This document shows, piece by piece, positions 23,529 to 35,036 of a DNA stretch of 64,000 bases. Source of the stretch: Stromatinia cepivora (Eukaryota; Ascomycota; Leotiomycetes; Helotiales; Sclerotiniaceae); contig RCTD01000018.1 of NCBI GenBank assembly GCA_014898415.1, positions 749,001 through 813,000 of the forward strand, in the 5' to 3' direction. Made by a program: the position numbers and the translations under genes. Numbering within the stretch: the stretch's first letter is position 1; every line of letters begins with the position of its first letter. The notes under the pieces are model-generated. The model had not been told where the DNA came from, made no database searches, and saw only the letters and a program-made list of their open reading frames with translations.

Positions 23529-24367
23529 TCACTCACCCCTTCCATTCTCCTGCACATAGAATCTCCTCAAGATAACAATTGCTTCTTCTCGCAACCATCC
23601 ACCACTAACCTCATAGTCACCCTCCTGTTTCTGTGTTCTTTTGTCGCCACCCGTCTCCTTACTATCTTCCTCTCCATCCTCGGCGGCTTCATTACTATCG
23701 AACTTCCCATTACCAATATGAATATTCAAAACTCCACCATTCCCCCCAAATTTATCATTAACCGCTCCATACCACACTTTTCGTATTCCAAATTGTTGTA
23801 GTAATGACGCGCACATTATGCACGGTTCTATCGTCACGTATAAATCCAAGTTCTTCATATCTTCCGGTCCATACCCACGTCTCGAAATTTCAGACCTACC
23901 CCCTTGTTCATGGTCGGCCTCATTTCCATTTTCTTCTCTCTTCCTTTTCGCCCCCCTAGTTTCATCTGCACCCCCACAATCCACCTCGGAACTCGAAGAC
24001 AACAACTCATCAATAGCAATAAATTCTGCATGTCTTGTCCCATTGTAACTCCTATTGGTAGCATTCATTCCTCTAGCCACTACTTTCTTGAGGACTGGAT
24101 CAACGAGCACACAACCCACAGGTGTCTCATTGGTGTTGAGAGCCAGATTTGCCTATGATTGAATCAAATTGAGGATACAAAATGGAGAAATGGAAGAAAT
24201 ACCATGGCAAGAGCTTCGCGCATGAAAAATATGTGTGTCTTTATTTCATCTTGAGTCATTGATTCTGCATCAGGTGGAAAATTTATTTGCGATGGTGCAT
24301 CTCTATCTGACATGATATCTGGGGCTACCATCGAAGATTCCATTTCCATGATTTTGGAATTGAGCAC
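23529..24367 (-). CDS. TAD2: tRNA adenosine-34 deaminase catalytic subunit
   Basis: Two exons (24367-24203, 24152-23529), 262 aa. The CDA-fold deaminase signature is complete: His96-Ala-Glu98 in TRHAEF (zinc ligand and proton-shuttling glutamate) and PCIMC with Cys166 and Cys169 as the other zinc ligands. A charged insert of about 45 residues (KRKREENGNEADHEQGG) separates the two motifs. The tail contains VNDKFGGNGGVLNIH, which in TadA/Tad2 shapes the RNA pocket. With Tad3 it makes inosine at the wobble position of several tRNAs and is normally essential. The first in-frame ATG is used; Met7, Met9 and Met13 are alternatives. Confidence 0.93.
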
Positions 24368-25775
24368 TAGCCTAGCCCTCCAGACTTCAAGTGGACAGAG
24401 AAAATTTCGCTATGTGGAAGAGAGACACCGGGACAAGTGCAAGAATATCTAAAAAATTTAGGTCACATGATGTGTCACAAGGAGAAACTTTCCGAGGCTT
24501 TTCAACAACCGTACTAGCATTTCACTCACATACATTCGACCACAAAGTCTCATCATCACATTAAGTTAATAATAAGTGCTTGCATGGCCTACTAGAACCC
24601 AAAGAAAAGAATGTAGAGTTTTATAATCACAAGCTTATCAGCAAGAAAATGCTGATGCACGGACCATATCGTCCAGAAACTCCTCGCTGGCTCTCCTACT
24701 CATTAACTTCACTTGACCTACCTACCTTCCCATGGTTTGGTTATCTTCCTGCAAAGTCTGGCTAAAAAGTCCCTAAAGACTTTACTGGACATTGGCTGCT
24801 AGTGAGCTCGATGTTCGAACACGACAATACAATCAACCCACTAATCTTTACTCGAGATATGATAATTATTTGTCCGATTTGTTCAATCTAGGACTCCCTT
24901 CACTCCTGACATTCAAGTTTGTGTCAGGCCATTGGTTTAGAGGTTTTCCTCTACTTTCGCCCTCCGGGTGGCTTGCAAGACTGATTTAGAGTATCATTTC
25001 AGTGCTTTCTGAGTCAAGTGTGTCGTATTCGGACAGCTTCCCTTTTCTCTAGATTCACGTCATCAAGTGTTGCCAGCCACCTTAATACATCTTAAAATAT
25101 GAACACAAATATTGGATGATGGATTTCATCTTAATAATCAAGAGCAAGGCTTCTTTAGTAGCTTCTTTTCGCAAAATGAGAATAGCCCGGAAAACTTGAA
25201 CATTGGTATCGCCTTTCTGAAAGAGGTCAACTCGCCATCCCAAACTTTCACCAGAGCGCAAAGCTGTTCTGTTACTGTCATCTTTTTCATTACGTTTTTC
25301 TATACAGCGGATTCATTCTACACATATTGTATTCGTAGTCTACTTTTACATAGCACAAGACTAATCATTCATTGTTATTCTGCATCGATACAATTTTACT
25401 ACTATTATCCTACGGATCCCGTGCTAATATAAACAATCATGGGGTTCGTCCATGCCTACGTGTGATGTTCTTGAATCAACAATTAGCCTCCACTCAACAA
25501 TTATCCACACACACGTTTCTTGAATAACCCAACCTCAAAGCTTGTATTGGAATCACTTTCCGCAATATCGAAAACCTCTCGGAAGGCATAAAACTGCAAC
25601 TTTCTGGACTTCTTCCCCTCCCTCTCTTTAGTCAACAACTTCAAACAAATGATCTCAAGACCATCTATACATAAGAGCCCAAACCCCAACTAGACATCAC
25701 AATCTACAATACTTTACGGCAGAAACCATCTTCGCCAAATTAACTTCAGCCACGACCAACCCATCCACCACAAGA
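24368..25775. other. Intergenic region, no gene recognised
   Basis: About 1.4 kb upstream of TAD2. Open frames of up to about 100 codons (for example plus 25112-25432) are low-complexity and hydrophobic with no conserved motif. No RNA gene or repeat was seen. Confidence 0.4.
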
Positions 25776-26023
25776 ATGCATTTTCATTCCCTACAGGAGT
25801 TCGTGAACCAGTACATTTTCATCAGCTGGCTATGCTGCCAAGTGAGTGTCAAATGAGTATTCTCTTGCCGTTCTGCCAACACTAGTACATGCCTTCGTCT
25901 AGATGCTAGCATTACTGATGATATCATTTCTAGTGCGGAGACCAGTGGCTTCCTGCGAGCTATTGGAGCTGTCTAACATGTGGTCATTTTAAGTGTGCTC
26001 GATGCATACCAAATATTAGATGA
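25776..26023 (+). CDS. Small Cys-rich putative zinc-ribbon protein, two exons
   Basis: Exons 25776-25841 and 25934-26023 joined by a 92-nt GTGAGT..CTAG intron in phase 0; 51 aa. The cysteines straddle the intron: WLCCQ joined to CGDQW, then WSCLTCGHFKCARC. This gives C20-x2-C23, C35-x2-C38-x-H40 and C43-x2-C46, the ligand set of a small zinc-binding fold; WxCxxCG...CxxCGHxxCxxC resembles short zinc-ribbon/RING-like proteins. Neither exon stands out as a long ORF alone. The clean splice signals and ordered cysteines are the whole case; function unknown. It could also be a fragment of a larger gene with further exons upstream. Confidence 0.5.
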
Positions 26024-26444
26024 AGTCATGGGTGCGGCGGAGAAGTCTCCTGGCTGTTGTCTAGGAGGACAGGGAGATATATATAAATGACTAATATATG
26101 CATGGCTTTTTAATAGGAACATATTCTGTTGATGGGGTGAAATATTCATGATCCAATAGTAGCAGGTTAGTGTGACTTTGTTTTAACAAAGAACATATTT
26201 TTCGATGAACGATCACCACACACACCACACATGTTGATCTCACCGGCAGCAATAACACTTTCGAAATAGCTGTGGTTTTCATTAAATCATACTTGCCTCA
26301 GGAAGTTTCTCAATTACCATCATTCATGCGTGATATCGTCGCTCCAACAATGATCCACGTGACCATTTATAAGTCGTGACTCACAAACCTCGGAAACAAC
26401 CACCCTTCTTCAATCAGGTCAATTTTGTGCAAAAGTTGGTAATA
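26024..26444. other. Intergenic: upstream of the Zn2Cys6 gene
   Basis: About 420 bp, presumed promoter of the regulator starting at 26445. No other signal was seen. Confidence 0.4.
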
Positions 26445-28161
26445 ATGTCTCTTGCCAAAAGACCGAAAGAAAAGAAATCTGGCAAAGGCTGCTGGACGTG
26501 TAAAAGTAAGCACACATTTTCAATTGTTTTCCAGCCCATAATTGCCCCGCCATTCGATGTTACCCCCACATTCACATTGATGTAACAATTCATGAAGGCA
26601 GGAAAATTGGCTGCGACAAAGGCATCCCTTTCTGCAATAATTGCACGAGGACCGGTCGGGTCTGTGAAGGTTATGGGGTCAAACTTCACTGGCCAGAATC
26701 GGGTGATGGACGGAGACCGGTTCATTCTTGGGAAAACGAATCTCATCATCCTGCGCAAAGATCTCCGGCGCCTCCGACACGTGAAAGATATCAATTTCTC
26801 AATTCGACGTTTATTGATTTGGAAGTTGCGTCAGAGTTTAAGCAGAGATGCTATTCCACATATCGGTATATGTCTAGCCCGCAAAGAAGTCTGAAGTTTG
26901 GATATGAAACCACTCTTGAGTCACGGGACGCAACATTATTATCGTATTGTAAGATGGAGAATTGTCCTCCAAAGATGAAGCATATTGACAAGCCTATACA
27001 GACACGGAAGTCCTATCTCGTATGATCACAACTATCGATGATAGTTTGAACGGTTTTCGAAATTACTTGCTCCCAAATGCACTTGCAGACCGGTACCTTT
27101 CCTGTCTGAGCCTGCGATATGCAATCCTTGCTGTGTCGGCATATCATTTATGGGGGACTGAAGCTGCAGTACAATACAAGATCTCTGCAATACGGCTTCT
27201 CTCACAGTCTATTCAAACAGGAGGAGGTGGGCGTCGAGGGCAATTTGCCACATGTATGATGCTTTGTGTGGGTGATGTAAGTAAGACCTTACATCTAAGC
27301 TGCCATCACTGAAAACTTAACCGTGCTAACTTACGGACAGGTTTTTGACGGGGCTGATGGAAGCTGGCCCACACATTTAAACGCTGCAAGAGCCATCGGA
27401 TTGACAATGACGAAGGATCATTTCTTGAATACCTGGCTCTTATATCATGATGTTCTAGCAGATTTCAGTCAGGGAACGGGGCAGAGAAAATCTATAAGTA
27501 ATACATTCCTCGGAGCTCCGAGTGCGAATCCTGAGAATAAAATTGTATGTTGCACGCAGAAATCAAAAATATTAGCTGACATCAGTAGATCATTGGATCG
27601 CTGGGGTGCTCGTTAGAAGTCCTCGAATGCATATCGTGCATCAATGAACTTTCTAAAATATCCGAAGGACAAGGAGAATATCGGGACTTTGCGCAAGGGC
27701 TGGTGAAACAACTCGAAAGTGCTCAACAGATCTCCGCAATTATGGAAGACGACACTACCGGCAAGATTGATCAGATCAAAATAGAAAATACAGCCGAACT
27801 TTACCGGCTGGGAGCGCTCATATATCTCCATTCGGTACTGTCGATGCCTTCAAACTCCGATGTGATACAAGACCTAGTGAGCAAGGCTTTGGCAATTCTT
27901 ACTAGAAACGGTGTCTGCACAAGTCCTTGGCCATTATTCATCACAGCATGCGAGGTTGTGTCTGACGAGCAACGGATCCAAATCCTAGATGTTTTGGAAG
28001 ATATGCAGAGTGAAAGGAGAATAGGAAATTTAGAAATAGTGAGAGGCATCATAGAAACGGTGTGGAAGCAAATGGATTTGGCGGAAGGTAATGTTGTAAG
28101 TAAGAGAATCGATTGGAGAAAATTAATTGATATGCGGAAGCGGACACCTTCCTTTATTTGA
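26445..28161 (+). CDS. Zn2Cys6 fungal transcription factor
   Basis: Five exons: 26445-26505, 26598-26948, 27002-27276, 27341-27544, 27589-28161; 487 aa. The binuclear cluster C16-x2-C19-x6-C26-x6-C33-x2-C36-x6-C43 is formed across intron 1 (CWTCKSRKIGCDKG), the usual place for an intron in this family. The rest matches the fungal-specific regulatory domain, with pieces such as FRNYLLPNALAD, LRYAILAVSAYHL, GSWPTHLNAARAI and IIGSLGCSLEVLE. Intron 2 has three in-phase acceptors (26992, 27001, 27010); 27001 gives SYYTEVLSRM, the best family fit. It should be a nuclear DNA-binding regulator; its targets cannot be read from context. It converges on the aldolase gene, with stops 94 bp apart. Confidence 0.88.
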
Positions 28162-28255
28162 AAGTATAGAATACTTATCATGTACCAATGCACTCATAAA
28201 AATTGAAAATAATTCCATCACATTGCATCAGCATTTGATTAGCTCGACATTTCTT

Positions 28256-29041
28256 TCAAGTAGATCTAAGCGGAAGAACATTGACTTCGACTAATTCTTC
28301 TCCAATTCCTCTTCTCACAGCCTCCTCAAGGATTGCCTCAGTGACAGTAGCACCCACTCTCGTGACACCCAGCGCCCTCACTCTTAATAAATCTTCCAAA
28401 GTTCTCACTCCTCCAGCAGCCTTAATCTGCACTCCTTCCTTCACACTTTTCCGCATTAGATCCAGATGCGGTAATGTGGCCCCTTGATAACTGTACATTC
28501 CATCACTCTGTTTCACAAATCCATAACCAGTGCTAGTCTTCACAAATGCCACCCCGACCTCACTACAGATATGGCATAACTTTACAATCTCCACATCGGT
28601 GAGATAATCATTCTCGAAAATAACTTTCAAAATTGAACCTTTGGAAACCACAGCGTCATTCACCGCTTGTATTTCTCTCTGAACATAATCCCAGTCTCCC
28701 CCTAAAGCCTTACCAATATTAATAACCATATCAATCTCTTTTCCACCAGCCTCCACGGCTTTGCTTGCTTCGAAGACCTTCACTTCTGTCGTGCTGTTTC
28801 CAGCAGGAAATCCGATCACAGGACATACTTCGACACCGGTATCTTTTAGAGCGGAGACAGCTTGTCCTATGGAGTATGGTTTGACGCATGCAGCTGCGAC
28901 TTTATATTTGGCTGCGATGGAGAGCCCCATTAAAATCTCGGCATCGGTCATGGTGGGGTGCAGGAGAGAGTGGTCGATCATTTTGGCAAGGATGGGGAGA
29001 GACACTGTCACTGTAGGAGGGAATGTGATTGAGGATGCCAT
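28256..29041 (-). CDS. Deoxyribose-phosphate aldolase (DERA)
   Basis: A single exon of 261 aa from the ATG at 29041. The active site is intact: Lys168 in FVKTSTGYGF (Schiff-base lysine), Asp104 in EIDMVINIG and Lys207 in IKAAGGVRT, matching E. coli DeoC Lys167, Asp102 and Lys201. It cleaves 2-deoxyribose 5-phosphate to glyceraldehyde 3-phosphate and acetaldehyde in deoxynucleoside salvage, probably in the cytosol. An in-frame ATG at 29137 would add 32 residues of low-complexity Ser/Thr/Asn; the shorter start is preferred because it fits the family length. Confidence 0.93.
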   Translation of the reverse strand: MASSITFPPTVTVSLPILAKMIDHSLLHPTMTDAEILMGLSIAAKYKVAAACVKPYSIGQAVSALKDTGVEVCPVIGFPAGNSTTEVKVFEASKAVEAGGKEIDMVINIGKALGGDWDYVQREIQAVNDAVVSKGSILKVIFENDYLTDVEIVKLCHICSEVGVAFVKTSTGYGFVKQSDGMYSYQGATLPHLDLMRKSVKEGVQIKAAGGVRTLEDLLRVRALGVTRVGATVTEAILEEAVRRGIGEELVEVNVLPLRST

Positions 29042-29650
29042 GTTTAGAGTGTATGAATTAAATTTCGAATTGTTTGGGGTGGTTTGGCGGGGAGATGTTC
29101 CAAGATGTGCGGCGCTGGTTGTTCGATCCAAGTCCAAATGGGTGTAACAGGAGATGAGGCGAAAAGGTGGGGTGCTTGGGATTGTTACCCTCCTAAGACA
29201 ACATCAACAAGGATGCACTACAACGTTTAAAGCAACAACAACCCTCACAGCCCGGCAGTTTGAAAGCTTTCAAGACGAGATGAGATTTCATATATGCGTC
29301 GATTACTACCTAGAAAATGTTTCGTTTGCACAGTGCTTCAGCACCATTGTCGCAGTCAAAATCTGCCAGCCGACCTCGAATTGGACCATGAATTATCCTC
29401 TTCACAAAAGGTAGCATAAACACCGCTCTTCTGCCAGTAAAAGAAAAAATCACTTGCATAATCAACGCGATTCCTCGATTGAGTCAATATTCGAGTCGAA
29501 ATTGTTACCGGTGATGGGTTCGTTAGGGCATTTACCACTCAGGGCTAAAAAAGAAACCCATTCTGAACAAGCTTGGTGTAGAGCCGTATAACCAATAGTT
29601 TGGACTATGTAGATGCTTTGGACGATCTTAACAATTGAGATTTTACATTT
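29042..29650. other. Intergenic: upstream of the aldolase gene
   Basis: About 600 bp containing the aldolase promoter. No further gene is supported. Confidence 0.4.
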
Positions 29651-30016
29651 CATCGTAACTGTGTCTTATTAGACAGCAGGACAAGTGCCTGCCGTTGAGG
29701 AGATGCGGACATCTTTTGAAAGTTCAATGTGGTCGACGCTCGCACTTTTTCCCGACACGTATCGAGGCTTGCATAGTCTGCGACTGTCGCTAAGTATCCT
29801 TTGACAGGTTGCAGGTTAGTTAAACCTGTCAAATGTGAGGTACTTATCGACATCGAGGCTTTGAAGCTTCTGCGAGTTGTGTGCGAAAATTTGCACGGAT
29901 GTACTGTTTATTTCGCCTCCACCTTGACCTCGGCCGGTGTTCAATTCTAAAGGTCCCTCATGAATTGCTGTCATTATTTCAAATCTTTCAAAGTCATTTC
30001 TACTATTGTTCAACAT
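29650..30016 (-). CDS. Possible small hypothetical gene, two exons
   Basis: Two adjacent minus-strand frames could be joined. The first (from ATG 30016) carries EGPLELNTGRGQGGGEIN and IFAHNSQKLQSLDVDKYL. The second runs to a stop at 29650 with VADYASLDTCREKVRAST. An intron of about 50 nt near 29790-29840 would join them. Composition is protein-like, but no family is recognised and no conserved residue supports it. It may be non-coding. Confidence 0.2.
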
Positions 30017-30383
30017 GAATACATATGACCCCTAATTGTCAATGAAATGGCTCTTAAATGTTGGTTTGCTGCTTCGTTAACTACTTCCTCCCCAACACTG
30101 TTGCTAAATTGGCTATGATATATATATCTATCTCCACAGTTGTTACTTCCCCAATGCTGGCATTTATCTTGTTCGCAGATGTTCATTGGTATCGTATGAA
30201 GTTTGCACAAGAACATGGTCTATATTCAAATTTCAGGGTTATAATATGGTGAAGGATGTCGACAAGGCGGTGCTTGGGTGTGTAAATCTGAACTTCGCCT
30301 CAAGTGCTTCTCTCCCTCCGACGGAAATCAAATTTGCTTCCAGCTCTTTAGATCAGCATTTCATTAGAATACTACACCAAGGT

Positions 30384-31106
30384 TCATCCAAGCTGGACGT
30401 TGCATAATTGCTGGGTCATTGATGCCATGATCTCATCTACGTCCATCAATGTCATTGGGCCCGTAGGCGTTCCTTCACTATTTATATTACTATCGTCAAT
30501 CATCTCAATATCTCCGACAGTAATATGTTCGTTGTTTCTGGTGTCTTCGCGAAGCTCAATCTCGTGGCGTTCCGCATTTCTTCCTGCCTGTGCCTTTAAA
30601 TTTCGTAGGAACTCGTTTATCATATCGAACTTCAAATCCATCATATCGGGGTGAATTGTATTCGAAACTTTGCCCTTTTGAAACAGTTGTATAATTCTTA
30701 CAAAACTCATGTTTGGTGCATATTCGCCTCGGAAGCTCAGTTGTGCTGCCCAATATGGTTGGAGGGCATATTTCTCTTCCCATATGTTTGGATTTGGTGC
30801 AGCATCGAACTCCCAGCCGTTGATACACCAGCGACCTGCAAGCCCATTGAAGACAATATTTTGCCCATGATGGTTACGTCTGACAAACATGGCTGTCTTA
30901 GTTTTCGAAATAGGGACTCGAGAAATTTTCTTTAGGATTGCGCTTGAGCTTATCGATCGTACTGTTTAGGAAATAAGTTATCAAGGAGTTCGGCAGATTC
31001 AGCTGTAAATTGATGTAAATATTTTCAGTGTGAGCGAGATGTTTGAATTGGTGGTTTAACCTGTTCTGTGGAGACGAACCGTCTTTTTATATGTTGCAGG
31101 AGACAT
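30384..31106 (-). CDS. Unknown protein, three-exon model
   Basis: Proposed exons 31106-31061, 31002-30963 and 30879-30384; 193 aa. Introns are 58 nt (GTTAAA..TTTACAG) and 83 nt (GTACGA..TTGTCAG, with an ACTAA branch-like site about 20 nt before the acceptor). If unspliced, a 168-aa ORF starts at 30890. The protein begins with a basic stretch (SPATYKKTVRLHR), then AESAELLDNLFPKQ, a Trp/Asn-rich middle (GRWCINGWEFDAAPNPN, LQPYWAAQLSFRGEY) and an acidic tail with MTLMDVDEIMASM. I do not recognise a family. The coherent splicing and biased composition argue for a real gene. Confidence 0.45.
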
Positions 31107-31778
31107 TCGAATTGAAAAAAAAGCACCAGACAGCTGCACTATAGCCAAGTAGCTTGAAGATAGCCTATGATAATTTGCAAGCCAGACTTAATTGTGCGCA
31201 AAAAATATACGGGATTTGAGAGATGGTTTATCTTTAGCATTTTCCTCATAACATCTTAGCTGATTTGGAAACTTTAGCCCAAAAATTCTCCATCTCTTTG
31301 CAATCTATCTAGAGGATTCATAAATTTTCTAGTTGGGAATTATCATTTGAAGTCCACTAGATCAATCACTAAATTTTAAGCTTTAACTAGCTTGCCCAAA
31401 TCGATAGAAGCTACTCCTATAGTGAACCTTTTTTTTCGCACAATAAAAATTGGCGTATTGGTTCTCGGTTTGGATACAAAAATTCATTTCTGAGTATTCC
31501 ATCTTGAACAATTTCTTAATTGGGAGTCTCATGTTACTTTCATTTTTTCGACGGAAGCTATTCTTCTTTACTTGAAAATACCAAATTATTCTTAGATTGA
31601 ACCCAGGTCAGAAGTTCGATGGTCTAAAACGGGCCTTGAGTTACTTCTCAAGATCAATTCGCGCTTTTGCTCTTACTTCTGACACTCAACTCATCTTCTT
31701 AAGTCTTACTCCCGACTCCTACCCTTAACTCCTACTCTCAACATTTACTCGGCTTCTACTCAACTCCTACGCTTCAAC
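30891..31778. other. Region between the unknown gene and the F-box gene
   Basis: Its left part holds the first two exons proposed for the unknown gene. The rest (31107-31778) is an AT-rich divergent promoter region with a CT/ACTC-rich leader at 31670-31775 just before the next ATG. No other gene is seen. Confidence 0.4.
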
Positions 31779-33734
31779 ATGGTTAAAAAAAACAATAGTG
31801 GTCTTCCGCTGTCTCCTCAAGAGGCTGCTGAGACGCTCAAGCAACAAAGGTTACAACGCATGAGGGCCAATGTGCTCAAAGCTAGGAAGGAGGCAGCTCA
31901 GAGGCGTGCTTTATCAGCCACAGAAGAAGCAGCAGAGGTAAGTTTAATCCTTTTAGTAAACTCTTTGATTTCAATCTCTAATTGAGTGCAACAACCTCAA
32001 AATCCACTTTTATATCTCATTCTACACATCAATTTTATTCCCCAATCCAGCATATGCATTAGCTCCTCATTTACCTTATCCACCTCCAAAAACTTCCCCT
32101 TCATGCATATTCCTAGTAGTACGGATTGCAATTGGATTTAAGATATTTCAAACTGTGGATCTTTGAAAGAGCTTCGATCATTTCGATAATTCGCTGTTTA
32201 AAATGGACTGAACAATCAAAATGGTTCAATTCAAAGCTCAAAATGATGTCAATGTTTAATTGATTTCAATGTTCAAAAAGAATTTATCCAGATGCGCTAT
32301 CTTTTAAAGGCAGTCACTAACTTCCCGTTCTGGCAGTTTACCAGGTTGCGCTTCTTTTCATCGAGAGTCACTCAGGAAGTATCAACACGAGGCCCTGTCA
32401 TAACGATTGACCTGTTTCCCGTCGAAATAAAGCTACATATACTCAACAGCTTGCCAGACATTCGTTCTTTACACTCGTTGATCTCCTCCTCTCGAGCCTT
32501 CTACGACTGCTATAATAACGATCGAAACCGATGCGAAGTATTTTGCAGAGTATTGGTCAATGAAATGACCCTCCCTATCTTTCTTCAAGCGATCGCCATA
32601 TCCAGCAAATCTGTACGTAGGATGAAATGGAAGGGCAAAAATTTGCCTAATGGTTTTCAGAACTTGCACAACTTCATGCGTAAATATTCGAAAGACATAA
32701 CAGCCACAACCTTCAATCCAAGAAGTTATGACCTCAAAACCATGATTCGTATCGCTAAATTCCATTTGACAATAAAGGCAATTTCCCAGGATTACTTTGA
32801 GTCATGTTTAGGGTTACATCCGTGGACGCACGAGAAGTATGAGAAGAAAGAATTAGAGAGAATCGAGACACTTCGAATTCAACGAGCTTTGTATAACGTT
32901 GAGCTATATCTTCGTAGTCTCAAACATGCCGATGGGTATATAAAGAAACAGTGTACCTTGAGCAGGCAGATATACGGAGAAACAGGAATCATCCCCGTAC
33001 GAGGACTTCACAGGTCGTTTCTTGAGCATTTCAGCCTTTGGGAAGCCGAAGAGATGGTCTCCATATTGGATTACATGGAAAGAGAGTATCATTACATTCT
33101 TCAAGACTGTAAAAGCTTTCTGACAACAAGTTCTCAAGCTCAGCTATACGGATCCCCATCAACTTTGGCAAAAATCCGTTGGGGGGAGCATGTTAGGTCC
33201 CGCAGGTGGAACGTTCTTACGAACCGTTTTAATGTATTTGATCAAGTACTCATCACCATGGGTATTGGATACTTCTGGAAAGTTTGCAAGCAGAATGCGC
33301 CCACGGCAACAATACCTATTCTAGACGGGTTTATACAGAGAATTCTGCGGGCACCGCCGGCTGTAAATAAGGTGATGATAATGTTTTCCTATCTAGAACG
33401 CGAGTACCTCTATATTCGATCAGGCCTAGCTCCAAGATCCAGGTGCATCGATCTCAAAGCGATCGATTACTCCGCCCTGGATTGCTGGGATGTGTCGCTA
33501 CAAGCACTCAACCTTCCTAGCTCACGTGCGACATGGATCAAAATAGATGAATTTGTTAGCGAACCCCCGATTCCAGAGCGGGATTTCTTTTCATCTTTTG
33601 GATATTGTATGTGGACTCAGGCGCGGGTCAACCACATTATGGAAGTCTTCCAGCCACCTTCAGATGGAGCTGCAAAATGGGAAGCTATGATACAAGGCCC
33701 GAGGGGGCGTTTGAGCCCTCGTATACGACATTGA
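31779..33734 (+). CDS. F-box-like protein, possibly with a damaged 3' end
   Basis: The main exon carries 480 codons (32292-33734). Its N-terminal part has an F-box-like segment, DLFPVEIKLHILNSLPDIRSL, followed by LISSSRAFYDCYN, as in fungal F-box proteins that recruit substrates to SCF ubiquitin ligases. A short upstream exon (31779-31937, basic coiled-coil residues QRLQRMRANVLKARKEAAQ) can splice in phase 0 to either 32292 or 32376; otherwise translation starts at 32292. The remainder is helical with no known domain. At about 33700 the natural reading shifts frame: GPRGRLSPRIRH-stop in this frame, against EGAFEPSYTTLRDLGTC in another. The reported stop may therefore be premature. Confidence 0.6.
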
Positions 33735-34204
33735 GAGATCTCGGCACATGTTTTTCAATACTCCGGACGGCAGTCCAACCATGAGCGGCTCTTGATACCT
33801 GAATCCAATTAGGACATTCAGATCATTTGGCAAATTGAATCTTTTCCAAGCATTGAAAGCTCACGATCAGTTGGCTAGTCCGGGGTATGAGGCAGCTGAG
33901 GTATCTGTATGAAAATTCGATATCACCCCTCGCACACCCAGACTTTCTGATTACATGGCGTAGAAGATCATACGAGCAACAGCTACGCCATAGATCCGGC
34001 AAAACATCCCTCGGTGTTTACAGGTTGGCCTCCAAGACTAAACTTGCAAGGGCAAGCATACATTTTGACTTTCCTGTTTTGGAAGTTGATGATTACGGAA
34101 GGCCTTCAGCTGATTTCGATGAGTGGTTGGATAGTATGCAGAAGTTCCTGTTTGGAGATAGAGATGTCGGAGTTACTCGAATTGCATATGTTGAATCCCA
34201 CTAG
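33735..34204 (+). pseudogene. Out-of-frame 3' continuation of the F-box gene
   Basis: Protein-like pieces run on after the F-box stop but in changing frames: EPSYTTLRDLGTCFSI, FGKLNLFQALKAHDQLASPG (about 33815-33890), then an 105-codon frame from 33887 with SISPLAHPDFLITWRRRSYE and DDYGRPSADFDEWLDSMQKF. No set of GT..AG introns joining them was found, so this looks like a tail broken by small indels. Unrecognised introns or assembly errors are alternatives. Confidence 0.4.
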
Positions 34205-35036
34205 GGAATCGACTTTCGTGTTGGGAATAAGGATGAACTATATTCCCAGAATTCATAATTTACAACTGGAGACAAAGAAATTTAATAGTCAAAAACACAA
34301 ATATTCTTCATGATATTCACTATACCAGGGTCCACAGCCTTTGGGATAATGTTGTTACCAGGTATTACAATGTAGAGGACTTCACACAACATAAATCTGG
34401 TGGAGTCAAGAAGTTTGAAGGTGGAAACAAGACCAAGAATGAGTTTGAATGGTGATCGGGCCGACAGTTCATCCGGATCTGGATTGACCCAGCTTGTGTT
34501 ATAGATAGATAAGTCTAGATCCCGTGTATACTCTGTACAGATGAAACAAATAATGTCTCAAATGATTGATAATTTAACTATCAAATTATTTAACTGTCAA
34601 ATTACCTTCTTGTGTCCTCTTTATATATTTCCTGTCTTCTTGCCTTAGATGTCAGTTCAACAATCTTTTACTTTGTATGATAAGAATGTAGACTTTTTAT
34701 TCACCCAGTTGTTCATACTATGAAATATTCATTCAGAGGCAGTATGAATATTATTGATTGCACTTGTGAAAACCAAAAGGAGTACCCGACTCTGTTGTAA
34801 AATAACACTAGTTCTATTAAATCGCTTAATTACACCTGGTTTGTTTTGATTTTGGATCTATTTAGTTCTATGATTTTTGCCTGACAACTCAGATGTTCGA
34901 CCCCTCTATTCTCCCACTTCTACTATCCACTCCAAAAGTACCTTCCAACCACAACACTTTTCAACTAGAGCTGCATCAAAATAACCTGCAGATTTTTTCT
35001 ACATACCCTTTGACTTATCAAATAAATCTTTTCATC
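34205..35036. other. Intergenic: upstream of YRB1
   Basis: About 830 bp. A 48-codon in-frame extension upstream of the YRB1 ATG (from 34893) lies here, but its composition is that of a leader. Nothing else is recognised. Confidence 0.4.

Noticed and set aside
28761..29147. 128-codon plus ORF
   Set aside because: Antisense to the deoxyribose-phosphate aldolase gene.
30384..31106. Mating-type alpha-box gene
   Set aside because: Considered because of the aromatic-rich core, but the alpha-box signature and the usual APN2/SLA2 neighbours are absent.
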